DNA from: Planctomycetaceae bacterium
Lineage (GTDB): Bacteria; Planctomycetota; Planctomycetia; Planctomycetales; Planctomycetaceae
Assembly (NCBI GenBank): GCA_021732415.1
Contig: JAKFVC010000244.1
Span: 1 to 48,314, forward strand
DNA length: 48,314 nt
Direction: 5' to 3'
Shown: positions 32,989 to 42,500 of the stretch, piece by piece
How the letters are laid out: each line of letters begins with the position of its first letter
Numbering within the stretch: the first letter of the stretch is position 1
The notes under the pieces: generated by a model
What the model was told of the DNA's origin: nothing
What the model saw: only the letters and a program-made list of their open reading frames with translations
The model's database searches: none
Position numbers and translations under genes: made by a program

Positions 32989-35235
32989 ATGATCTACCAC
33001 AAACTCTTATCGCTGGGACTCGTCGGTGCGTTGACGATTTCCGCTTGTGGCGCTGCTGAGCCCACAGTTGCCAGGACGACGCCGAGTACGAGTGGCGGAT
33101 TTCTGAAGGCGGCCACCGCATCTTCCAAGAGCCTCCAGCGAACTCACGAATTCTTCGGAATTCATTCTCTGAAGCCGCACGTGCAGATCGCGATCGTCAT
33201 TGACGGCACCGAGAGCATGGACAAAGAGATCGAATCGCTGAAAGAGGGTCTCAATACGCTGGTCGATAACATCCAGGCCATCAAGATCCCGGGGCAACCC
33301 CAGGAGCCGAAAGTGGAGCTGGCCATCATCGTTTATCGCGATAGTGACTCCCCCTCGGGAACGGTCCAGAAAGTCATCCCCGAGTTTACCACCGATCTGA
33401 AAACGGTTCAGGATAAGCTGGCCGCGGTCACCACTGAACCCGGCGCCCCCTACTTCAATGAACGGGTCGACGAAGGCGTGTTTGCCGGGTTGGAACTCAA
33501 TTGGGCTCCCGTCGACGCGAAGGAAGATAACACGTCGCGCTGGATGATTTTGATCGGTGACGCACCGCCCTACCCGCATGCGGATGAAGTGACCGATCCC
33601 GCCAAGAAAGAACGCATCGTCAACGAGAAACTCCGGCTCTATAAGACGGAAGACTTGAAGACCAAGGCGCTGGAAAAAAGGATCAAGATTTACACGTTGA
33701 AGCCGAAAGTTTCGGAATTCAAAGACGTGAAAAAGGCCGCTCAAAACCCCGCTCTGGCCCAAGCCTCACAGGCCGAGAACGAAGCCACATTGCGATTCTT
33801 CGAAGCGCTGGCCAAGCCGACTTTCGGCAACTCGCTCGACCTGCGGGACGAAGTCGCCCAGCGGGCGTTCCTGGAAGCGGGCTTCAAAGACGATCGTACG
33901 ATCGCGGCCATCTCGGACGATGACATCAAGGCTTGGAAAGACAAGGATCAAACCGGCGTACCCAACTCCACACTGCGGACGGTGGCCATTCTCCCGCACG
34001 GTCCGCTCCACCAGCTCGACTTTGCGAATCTGAAATCGGATGCCTATCTGGCCGCGACGGAGATGAAGCTGCTGTTCGAAGCCCAGGGATTTACGGTCAA
34101 GCCGATCCCCGATCTGGCTGACGCGTGGAAGAAGGTCGCTCCCAAGGATGCCGCCAACGATGAGCAAACCCGCGAAGCAATCCGCAATCTCGGCGAAGCG
34201 CTCGACAAAGAAGAATTCATCTGCTGGGGCGAAATCAAGAAGGATGGAGACCGTGTCACTCTGAAGACCAGCCTGTTCCGATCATCGGATGGTGACAAGG
34301 TCGCGACCTATCCGCTGGACAGCGAAGCGAAAGACAAACGTGGTATGAAAGAACTCGCCGCGATCGCCTTCCGTAAGCTGAAGTCCGGGGCTCTGAAGTA
34401 CTATCAAGAGAAGTCCAAGAATCCCGAGTTGGCGGCGGCCTTCGTCGATCCCCCCAAGGAATCGCCCGCGGCGAAAGCCTTGAAGAATCCGACGTTCACT
34501 CAGAACCTGGAAGCCCACCGCGCAGCGTTGACTGGATTGGCCGCACTCGAAAAAGCCCTGCAGTACGCCAAGCACGCCGAGGAACCCCTGAAGGCCGGGG
34601 ATAGTGGCAGTGCCGAAGGCAAGGCCGACGAAGAGCGACAGGTGGAACGTCGCCGCAACGAACGGAAACTCAGTCAAGAGACTCTGAAAGAGGCCGTGAA
34701 GAACTTCGAAGATGCGTTGCGTTTCGAAGCGTCTGAAGGCCAACAGAATCCGTTCGTCCTGTTGATGCTCGCCAACTGTCACTACAACCTGGGTCCCGAG
34801 GGCGAACAGAGCCAGGAACGTCAGGACTTCCTCAAAAACTTGAAATTGGCCTACGAGAATCGCACTCAGAAGTTCTTCCAGGACACCCCGATGCAGATCG
34901 AGATCGAAGCAGAGTACGCCCTGTTCATCGATCGCGACGCGGTGAAGGCCCTGGAGTTGTATGGCAAGGTTTTGGAACACGGTGCAGAGAGCGCTTACAT
35001 CCATCAGGTCCGCCGGGCCCACTGGATGCGTGCGGGAATCTTCCTGGGTGATTGGGGCGTCGCGAATTACTCGACGGACCGCAAGAACGTGCTGAATCCG
35101 GATAAGGCCCGCGAGGAAATCCTGTCCATTCTGGCCTTCTATCCCACGACGTTCGAAGCCAAGTTCTACGACCAGTGCCGTCGTGATCGCTATGTCCCGG
35201 TGCAAACCAAGGACGTTTTGGCGAGTAATCCGTAA
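32989..35235 (+). CDS. Exported VWA-domain protein with helical C-terminal half
   Basis: A 748-aa product from ATG 32989 (MIYHKLLSLGLVGALT), with GGGACGG just upstream; the earlier ATG at 32956 lacks a site. The signal peptide ends ISACGAAE, a lipobox-like sequence, so it may be a lipoprotein. A von Willebrand A domain (about 62-235) begins VQIAIVIDGTESM, where DGTES gives the MIDAS D-x-T/S-x-S; YRDSD and LIGDAPPYPHADE also fit. The middle (about 310-470) resembles a domain in which a helical, Lys/Ala-rich part follows a LAEALD-type module. The C-terminal half is helical, TPR-like (about 530-740). Metal-dependent adhesion or complex assembly is likely (family knowledge); the partner is unknown. 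The gene is bracketed by family D repeats. Confidence 0.8.
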   Translation: MIYHKLLSLGLVGALTISACGAAEPTVARTTPSTSGGFLKAATASSKSLQRTHEFFGIHSLKPHVQIAIVIDGTESMDKEIESLKEGLNTLVDNIQAIKIPGQPQEPKVELAIIVYRDSDSPSGTVQKVIPEFTTDLKTVQDKLAAVTTEPGAPYFNERVDEGVFAGLELNWAPVDAKEDNTSRWMILIGDAPPYPHADEVTDPAKKERIVNEKLRLYKTEDLKTKALEKRIKIYTLKPKVSEFKDVKKAAQNPALAQASQAENEATLRFFEALAKPTFGNSLDLRDEVAQRAFLEAGFKDDRTIAAISDDDIKAWKDKDQTGVPNSTLRTVAILPHGPLHQLDFANLKSDAYLAATEMKLLFEAQGFTVKPIPDLADAWKKVAPKDAANDEQTREAIRNLGEALDKEEFICWGEIKKDGDRVTLKTSLFRSSDGDKVATYPLDSEAKDKRGMKELAAIAFRKLKSGALKYYQEKSKNPELAAAFVDPPKESPAAKALKNPTFTQNLEAHRAALTGLAALEKALQYAKHAEEPLKAGDSGSAEGKADEERQVERRRNERKLSQETLKEAVKNFEDALRFEASEGQQNPFVLLMLANCHYNLGPEGEQSQERQDFLKNLKLAYENRTQKFFQDTPMQIEIEAEYALFIDRDAVKALELYGKVLEHGAESAYIHQVRRAHWMRAGIFLGDWGVANYSTDRKNVLNPDKAREEILSILAFYPTTFEAKFYDQCRRDRYVPVQTKDVLASNP

Positions 35236-35253
35236 ACGGCTCGAGAAGTAACA

Positions 35254-35356
35254 GGGTGTGAGAGTGTGAGAGTATCGGAGTTGGGATTGACTCGAAGTTC
35301 GAGCCAAAACTAGCAACTTACTCCGTCACTCGCATGCCCTCACACTCTCTCACTCG
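35254..35356. repeat. GTGAGAGT-type palindromic repeat, family D, copy 2
   Basis: Left part GGGTGTGAGAGTGTGAGAGT followed by ATCGGAGT; right part ACTCCGTCACTCGCATGCCC followed by TCACACTCTCTCACTC. It begins 18 bp after the VWA stop and ends about 90 bp before the next gene. The inverted arms share the GTGTGAGAG words of copy 1, with a different centre. Confidence 0.65.
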
Positions 35357-35445
35357 GACACTATTCCAACAGCGTAACAATCTGGCCACCGCTCCCTGTA
35401 TCGGAGCCGATGGCGGACACCGGAAGCTCTCAATTCGAGGTTATC

Positions 35446-37875
35446 ATGCGGCGCCAGATGGGTTTCGTGGGTTGTATCACTCTCCTCACCGGTTTGATCT
35501 GCGGAACCTGCCTGGCTCAGGCGCAGCCGACAAAAGCACCGCCGCCCCCACCGCCTCTCACCCGGGCACAAGTCGAAAGCCTGATTTCCGCCGGTGTCAA
35601 TCGCCTGGATATCCTGAACGAAGCCCACGTACGATTTTTGGATTTCGACGTGACCGACGAAGTCCTGGCGACCTGGGAAAAACTGACGACCGATGCTGTC
35701 TTGTTGAACAATCTGCCGTTGTATAGTACCAAGACGCTGACGCAGGTTAACGAAGCCATCGATTTGCTCAAGGCCCAGAAGTACAGTGACGCCGCGACCT
35801 TGCTGGGACAAGTGCTGCAACCCAGTCGATCACCGCGTTGCACTCTGGCCTTGCTGCTGCGGGCGCGAGCCTTTTATCACTCCAAAGAGTTCGACCGTTC
35901 CCAAACCGACTTCGTCAAGTTTCTCGAATTCGACCCGAACAATGTCGATGTGCATCTGGAATTAGCGACGGTGCTGTTGGATGCCAGCAGGTTCCCGGAG
36001 GCCGAGAAACTGCTGCAGCAGGCGCTGGCAGAGTTTCCCTGGAAGTCGTCAGCCATCCACGCGAAACTGGCCAACCTGCGTGGTCGCAATGGACAGTTCG
36101 CGAAAGCGATCGACGACTTGATAACGGCCCTGCAATCCAACCCGGCCAATCCGGAATTCCTGACTCGTCTCGCAATATTGCATGCCTATCGTCCCGGAGC
36201 AGCATCACAGGGAGATGCTGCCGCCCGGGAATTCGCGACGGCGGCAGTGCTGCTGACGCCCGAGGACAGTCAGCCCAAAGAAGGTGATCCGAAACTGGCA
36301 GATGTCGTCAAGATCATGGTCGCCCAATGGAATTACCGGCGCGTCTGGACACTGCAGGCGTCGGCCTTGTTGCTGGCACTGGATGGTCAGTTCCCGGCAG
36401 CGAAAGAGCTCCAGGATAAGGCCGCCACGCTCGCCCAATCACTGGGCGAGGGTCAGTTCGACAACGATCAACTGACTCGGCTCACCGCGATTCGGGATGC
36501 CTATGCCGAGGGCAAGCGATATCAATTCCCCAACACCAATAGCCGGGCGAATTCATTTGCCAGCCTGGACTCCAAGGGGGCCGCCCAACTGCTCGCTCGA
36601 CGCCTGATCCAGATCCCGGGCGGCAAATTCCAGATGGGCTCCACGCGTGGCGCTCCCGACGAAAAGCCCGTCCGCGAAGTCACGGTCCGCAACTTCCGGA
36701 TTTCATCGCATGAAGTCACCAATGCCGAATGGGCAGCCGTCATGCGGCTCCCGCTGGCAGGTCAGCCAGACGAAGCCCACGAGATGGTGAGCTGGGAAGA
36801 TTGCCAGGAATTCATTCGCCGACTCAACACCGAAGTGTCGAACGAACTGGCCGTGTTCCGCCTGCCCACAGAAGCGGAATGGGAATTCGCCGCTCGCGTG
36901 AATACCACCACCGATTTCTCGTTCGGCGACGACGCAAAGCTACTCAGTGACTTCGCGTGGCACGATAAGAACTGGAAGGGCAAGGCCAGTCCGGTCGGCC
37001 AGCTCCAGAAGAATAAGTGGGAATTGTACGACATGTATGGCAATGTCGCCGAATGGTGCCAGGACACCTATGGCCCCTACCCGGGTGCGGAAGGCGCGAA
37101 GGCGAAATCTGAATCGGATGACGTCTTGCACGTCGTTCGCGGTGGGCATCGTCGGCAAGCGGCTCAGATGTGCCGATCGTCCGCCCGCAGTTTTGCCGCC
37201 GCCCGTGACCGTCTCCGCGGCCTTGGTTTCCGCCTCGCTGCAGATTCGAATGGTGATTCCGTCGCTCAAACGACCAAGAGCGCCGGCGGCCCCAGCCCCG
37301 CTGGGCTGTTAAGCATCATTGATCAAGCCAATGACCCCAGTAAGTCCGCACTGTCCCCCGTGGGGCGGCGTATTCTCGAGTCTCACGTGCAATTGATGCT
37401 GGGTTATGTCCTGCTGGAACTGCAGAACGAAACGGCCGCTCTGGCCGCATTCGAAAAAGTCCAAAACCTGGCGACTCCTCCGACGGGAACTGACGACCGG
37501 AATTACCTCGTGCCCAATCTCTGGGTGCTGTCTATGTGTTCGCGTGCGTGGATCTGGACCACGTCTGACAATAAAGATCTGCGGGATCCGCAAAAGGCAG
37601 ACGCCCTGGCCAAAGACGCCAATCTGCAAACCCGCAATTCCAATTGGTTACCCTACGTCGTTCGAGCCGCTGCGAATGCGGCCCTCAAGAACTGGGGCGA
37701 TGCTCGCAAGTGGGAAGACAATGGATTCGAGCAATCGAAATCTCCCTTTTCGAGAGTCTCTGACAGGGTCACCAACGCGTCCAAGAAACGCAGAGAACTC
37801 TACGAGAAGAATATGCTGACAACGATCCGCCCATTGCCCTTTCCGTTAGACGAATTCTACTTCGCCCAACCGTAA
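35446..37875 (+). CDS. Exported TPR protein with FGE-sulfatase domain
   Basis: An 809-aa product. ATG 35446 has GAGG five bases upstream and starts a signal peptide (MRRQMGFVGCITLLTGLICG, cleavage near CLAQA). A Pro-rich stretch (APPPPPPL) is followed by TPR-like helices at about 85-230 (CTLALLLRARAFYHSKEFDR, VHLELATVLLDASRFPEAE). An FGE/SUMF-type domain covers about 385-600: IPGGKFQMGSTRGAPDEKPV, EVTNAEW, RLPTEAEWEFAAR, YGNVAEW, VRGGHRR, MCRSSAR, GLGFRLA. One Cys of the FGE active-site region is kept (MCRSSAR), but pairing cannot be judged by eye. A further helical, TPR-like part (about 625-780) ends the protein. Many bacterial proteins of this kind use the fold as a scaffold. Second FGE-bearing gene of the window. 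Confidence 0.85.
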   Translation: MRRQMGFVGCITLLTGLICGTCLAQAQPTKAPPPPPPLTRAQVESLISAGVNRLDILNEAHVRFLDFDVTDEVLATWEKLTTDAVLLNNLPLYSTKTLTQVNEAIDLLKAQKYSDAATLLGQVLQPSRSPRCTLALLLRARAFYHSKEFDRSQTDFVKFLEFDPNNVDVHLELATVLLDASRFPEAEKLLQQALAEFPWKSSAIHAKLANLRGRNGQFAKAIDDLITALQSNPANPEFLTRLAILHAYRPGAASQGDAAAREFATAAVLLTPEDSQPKEGDPKLADVVKIMVAQWNYRRVWTLQASALLLALDGQFPAAKELQDKAATLAQSLGEGQFDNDQLTRLTAIRDAYAEGKRYQFPNTNSRANSFASLDSKGAAQLLARRLIQIPGGKFQMGSTRGAPDEKPVREVTVRNFRISSHEVTNAEWAAVMRLPLAGQPDEAHEMVSWEDCQEFIRRLNTEVSNELAVFRLPTEAEWEFAARVNTTTDFSFGDDAKLLSDFAWHDKNWKGKASPVGQLQKNKWELYDMYGNVAEWCQDTYGPYPGAEGAKAKSESDDVLHVVRGGHRRQAAQMCRSSARSFAAARDRLRGLGFRLAADSNGDSVAQTTKSAGGPSPAGLLSIIDQANDPSKSALSPVGRRILESHVQLMLGYVLLELQNETAALAAFEKVQNLATPPTGTDDRNYLVPNLWVLSMCSRAWIWTTSDNKDLRDPQKADALAKDANLQTRNSNWLPYVVRAAANAALKNWGDARKWEDNGFEQSKSPFSRVSDRVTNASKKRRELYEKNMLTTIRPLPFPLDEFYFAQP

Positions 37876-37950
37876 ACGACCCGCAACGCCCCGGCGGCAT
37901 TCCGTTCCAGAAATGACATCCTTAAGACTTTGCGACATGGGAGTATTCAC

Positions 37951-39126
37951 GTGACTCAATCAGCTGCTGTCCACGTCATGTCGCCCGACTCACAACCACG
38001 AATCGAGCGTGCCGTGCCCCCAAAATCAAACGGGTACTCAACCCGTAACTCACGGGTCCCCGCCATCGTCTGTCTGCTCGTCTGGGGATTGCTCGCCTGG
38101 GGTTTGTTCGGATCGAGCTCCCTGCCCGCCGTGGACTTTGGGGACGACGTCCCCAAAGCCAGTTATCCGGCGATCGGCCAGGTTCAGATTGCCAAAGCGA
38201 TTACCGAAAAGGGCCCCGAATGGGCCAGTTTTGGGACGGGAACTCTGATCGCTCCGGATCTTGTGCTGACTGCGGCACATGTGGTTGCCAATGCACCGAC
38301 GCCGCGCCATATTTTTGTGAAGTTCGAATCACAGGATAAGGCGATCGGCTGCATCGCCTATCGCAGCAATCCGGGTTATTTGAGCTCCCTGAGTGCAGGG
38401 CTGTCAGATGAAGAACGGAATTGGCTGAAATCCACCAATAACTGGGAAAATGCTGCAGCCGACATCGCCGTTCTGAAACTCGAACGCCCGATACCGGGCA
38501 TCGAAACCTACCCCCTGGCCGCAGAATATCCGGCTCCGCAGTCACCGCTGACGGTCGTAGGCTACGGTCTGACTGCCGATAAAGCGTTCGATTTCAAACG
38601 TCGGTCGGGCGAGTTGAAGTCCCTGAGAATCCACAACAACATGGTTCTGGTCGTGTCTGGAAACAGCAAGAACCAGAAAACCGATCACGGCGACAGCGGT
38701 GGTCCGCTGCTGATCCGGCGCGGTGAGAAACTGGAAATTGTCGCGACCGTCCAAGGCATGCCAGACCTCAGCAACCGTCTCAGTGGCCTGACCAGCGATG
38801 AATGGACGGCCATGACGGCGGTTCCGTATATCAAACCCTGGGCCGACGCGATGATGAAGGATTTGGCACAAGTCAAGCTGGGCAACAAGCAGCCGGTGGC
38901 GTTCATCCGCCGTCAGCACACCGACGATCCTCAATTGGCCATGACCCTGCATCAATTTCAAGCTCTCATGCGAGTCAACGATCAAGGCGCGTCGAAAAAT
39001 TTCGTGCGATTGTTCGTGCGCGGACTGAACGAGCCCGTGCCGCTGGAAGACTGCCAGTCGCTCAAAAAGAATCTGGGACTCCCCGACAACGCGTTCTATC
39101 CCCCCCTGCCGGCACCCGCCAAGTAA
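37951..39126 (+). CDS. Membrane-anchored trypsin-like serine protease
   Basis: A 391-aa product. GTG 37951 is chosen because GGGAG lies seven bases upstream; TTG 37930 and ATG 37978 are alternatives. A polar N-terminus is followed by one membrane segment (VPAIVCLLVWGLLAWGLF, about 36-53), with the protease domain outside. The catalytic triad is intact: His110 in LTAAHV, Asp171 in ADIAVLKL, Ser249 in GDSGGP. The oxyanion hole Gly is present. The domain is of chymotrypsin/S1 type. A C-terminal extension of about 90 residues (YIKPWADAMMKDLAQVK onward) has no known motif. It lies 75 bp after the TPR-FGE gene, probably in one unit, and could process envelope or surface proteins (inference). Confidence 0.88.
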   Translation: MTQSAAVHVMSPDSQPRIERAVPPKSNGYSTRNSRVPAIVCLLVWGLLAWGLFGSSSLPAVDFGDDVPKASYPAIGQVQIAKAITEKGPEWASFGTGTLIAPDLVLTAAHVVANAPTPRHIFVKFESQDKAIGCIAYRSNPGYLSSLSAGLSDEERNWLKSTNNWENAAADIAVLKLERPIPGIETYPLAAEYPAPQSPLTVVGYGLTADKAFDFKRRSGELKSLRIHNNMVLVVSGNSKNQKTDHGDSGGPLLIRRGEKLEIVATVQGMPDLSNRLSGLTSDEWTAMTAVPYIKPWADAMMKDLAQVKLGNKQPVAFIRRQHTDDPQLAMTLHQFQALMRVNDQGASKNFVRLFVRGLNEPVPLEDCQSLKKNLGLPDNAFYPPLPAPAK

Positions 39127-39599
39127 TCACAGCGACGAGCGCGATTTTCGACATGGCGTCTAGTGACATCGCGGAAACTCTGCAGGAGCGTTCAGATCGA
39201 CACGCCTCGTAGACGCGCATCCACAGGGAAACAGCTCGGTGAAAACCTCGCCCGTTCTGTCTACGACGAGCAGCGCTCGTTTCAAGCCCTCAAGACAGTA
39301 TAGGTGGACAGCCTCTACTACCACAAACCGGCGAAATCCGAGCGATCGGTATGATTATCAGCCTGCTTTTAATCATCTCAAAATGTTTTTAAGACGTGGC
39401 GATTCCAATTGACCGTGGTGCGCGCCGATGAGTCAAATGGTGACGATCCGTACGCTGATGATACAGGGCTCACATTTTGCAGGATAACCCACGGCAAGTG
39501 TGATGCCACGTGATCAGAACCCATGCTGGAATGCTGTCGGGCCACTTTTCTTTTGTTTAGTGCTGCACTGCACCCCAGTGCTGCCAACCAAGGTGATCT
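39127..39599. other. Intergenic region upstream of the giant repeat gene
   Basis: About 470 bp that should hold the promoter of the large surface gene. AAGGTGATCT precedes its ATG. The part 39350-39400 is AT-rich relative to its surroundings (TTTTAATCATCTCAAAATG), which may mark the promoter. No gene, strong hairpin or known repeat was seen. Confidence 0.45.
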
Positions 39600-42500
39600 A
39601 TGTTTGCAGAGATGTGTTTCCAAGCCTTGCGACGTGGTTTTGCGAAAGCCTGCAAGCGAATGGTCCCAGCACGGAGACCACGTTCGCGCAGTCAGTATTT
39701 GACGCGTCAGGCCGTGGAAGATCTCGAAACTCGCGTGTTGCTGACCTACGACGTGTCCCTGGACCTCGCGGGTGTCTTGACAGTGACGCAAAATGCGCTG
39801 ACGCCGGGAGACACCAGCGACCTCCATGTCTCGGAAACGAACCTGGATGGCTACAAGTTCGAAGACCTGGGGATCGCGTTCAATCCGGCCACGGGCACCA
39901 ACGCCGCGGCGATCAATTCGCTGGGCAATTCGTTCACAGTGTCCGCCGGCGCGGTCACCAAGATCATCATTGATACCGGCGACGGCGATGACGTGATCTC
40001 GCTGGACACCTTCGAAGATGATGTGGCCGATCTCACCGTGACGGGCGGAGCCGAGGTCAATGACCTGGTGAATATCGGCCCCTACACTGGCGGCACCGAT
40101 GCCAACGTCGTCCTGAATGTCACGCAGATCGTCATCAAGGGTGATGTCACGACCAAGGGAACGGGAGCTCAAACATATAATGGAGCCGTCGCACTCGCGA
40201 CGAACGTCACGCTGACCTCAGCCACTGGAGATATCACCTTTACCGGGACGATTGATTCGGCGACCGACATCACTCACTACGGCCTGACCGTCAACACGGT
40301 CGGCGGCAATTCGTTTTTTGGTGACGGAGATGCGGATTATATCGGTAAGAAGTTCGCTCTGGCGACGTTGACCGTTGACGGCCTCAACACCTACGTCAAC
40401 ATCGCCCCCAGCGCAGCGGCCACCCCCAGCGTGACCACCGATGCCGATCAGATCTACAAAGATAAGTACTTCCTCAAGAAGGATACCTATCTGACTTCGA
40501 CGACCGGCAACATCCAGTTCGACAGCACGATCGACTCGGCCGATGATCTCACGCACTACGGATTGAGTGTCTCTACGCCCGCTGGCAACTCCTTCTTCGG
40601 CAATGGTGATGCAGACTATGTTGGTGGGACCTTCGCCCTCTCCTTCCTGACTGTCGATGGTCTGAACACCTATATCAACATTACCCCCAGTACAACGGCG
40701 ACTCCCAGCGTCACCACTGATGCCGACCAGATCTACAAAGATAAGTACTTCCTCAAGAAGGACACTTATCTGATTTCGACGAACGGCAACATCCAGTTCG
40801 ACAGTACGATCGACTCGGCCGATGATCTCACGCACTATGGGTTGAGCGTCGCGACGCCTGCTGGCAACTCTTTCTTCGGTAATGGTGATGCAGACTATGT
40901 CGGTGGGACCTTCGCCCTCTCCTTCCTGACTGTCGATGGTCTGAACACCTATATCAACATTGCCCCGAGTACAACGGCGACTCCCAGCGTCATCACTGAT
41001 GCCGATCAGATCTACTACGCCAAATTGATCCTGAAGAAAGACACCGTCCTGAAGTCAAATACTTTAGGCAACATCGAATTCCATAATACCGTCGACTCGT
41101 TCGACGCCGTAACTCCCTATTCGCTGACGGTCAACACGGGTGGTAACACGGTGTTTGGCGACGGCGATGCGGACTATGTCGGCCAGACATTTGCCCTCTC
41201 CAGCCTCACGACCGACGCTGCAGGCTTCACCTATTTCAACATCACCCCCACCTCGACCGCGGCCCCCAGCGTCACGACCACGACCGATCAGATCTACAAT
41301 GACAAGGTACGACTGAGGAAGGATACGGTCCTGAAGTCCAGCCTCACCGGCAACATTGAATTCCACAATACGGTCGACTCTTTCGATGACCTGACTCACT
41401 ATTCGCTGGCGGTAAACACCGCTGGAAATTCGGTCTTCGGTGACGGCGACGCGGACTATGTCGGCAAGACTTTCGCCCTGTCCAAGCTGACGACCGATGC
41501 CACCGGTAACACGTACTTCAATATCACTCCCAGTGCCGACGCGACTCCCACCGTCACCACGGACACCGACCAGACCTATGGCGATAGCGTGGGACTGCGG
41601 CAGGACACGGTCCTCAAGTCGACCACGAGCGGCAAGATTGAATTCGACGGAACGGTCGACTCGTTCGATGACCTGACCCACTACTCGTTGACACTCAACA
41701 CAGCCGGAAACTCGGTCTTCGGTGACGGCGATGCCGACTATGTGGGCAAAACCTTCGCACTGTCCAAGTTGACGACCGACGCCACAGGCACCACTTACTT
41801 CAACATCGCTCCGAGCGCGACCGCGACTCCCAGCGTCACCACCGACACCGACCAGATCTACAACGATAAGGTGGCCCTGCAGAAGGACACCGTCCTGAAG
41901 TCGACCACCACCGGTAATGTTGAGTTCCACAATACCGTGGATTCCTTCGACGATACGACGCACTATGCACTGACCGTCAACACGGCGGGACTGACCCGCC
42001 TCGGCGACGGCGACGCCGACTACATCGGTAAGACATTCGCCCTCGCAAAGTTGACGACCGATGCGCCGGGCTCCACTTACGTCAACATCACCCCGAGCGC
42101 CGATGCAACTCCCAGCGTGACGACCGACACCGATCAAATCTATAACGACAAGGTGCTCCTGCAGAAGGACACCGTGCTGAAGTCGACCACGAATGGCAAT
42201 ATCGAGTTCCACGACACGGTGGACTCCTTCGACAACACGACCCACTATTTCCTGACCGTCAATACGGGTGGCAATACCGTCTTCGGTGACGGCGGCGCCG
42301 ATTATGTGGGCAAGACGTTTGCCCTCTCCAAGTTGACCACGGATGCTGGGGGCTTCACCTATCTCAACATCACCCCCAGTGCGGATGCCACACCAAGTGT
42401 CACCACTGACAGCGACCAGGACTACAAAGATCAGGTCCTGTTGCAACAGGACACGGCACTGAAGGCCACGACGGGTAACCTCACGTTCGAAGATACGGTC

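Noticed and set aside
41064-42446. Long minus-strand open frame (460 codons) and a second one at 40218-40835 opposite the giant repeat gene
   Set aside because: These mirror the periodic coding repeats of the plus-strand gene; Val/Gly/Arg-rich shadow sequence without start signals or domains.
40202-42451. Regular repeats considered as a CRISPR array
   Set aside because: Units are about 280 bp, diverged and fully coding; no short direct repeats with unique spacers anywhere in the window.
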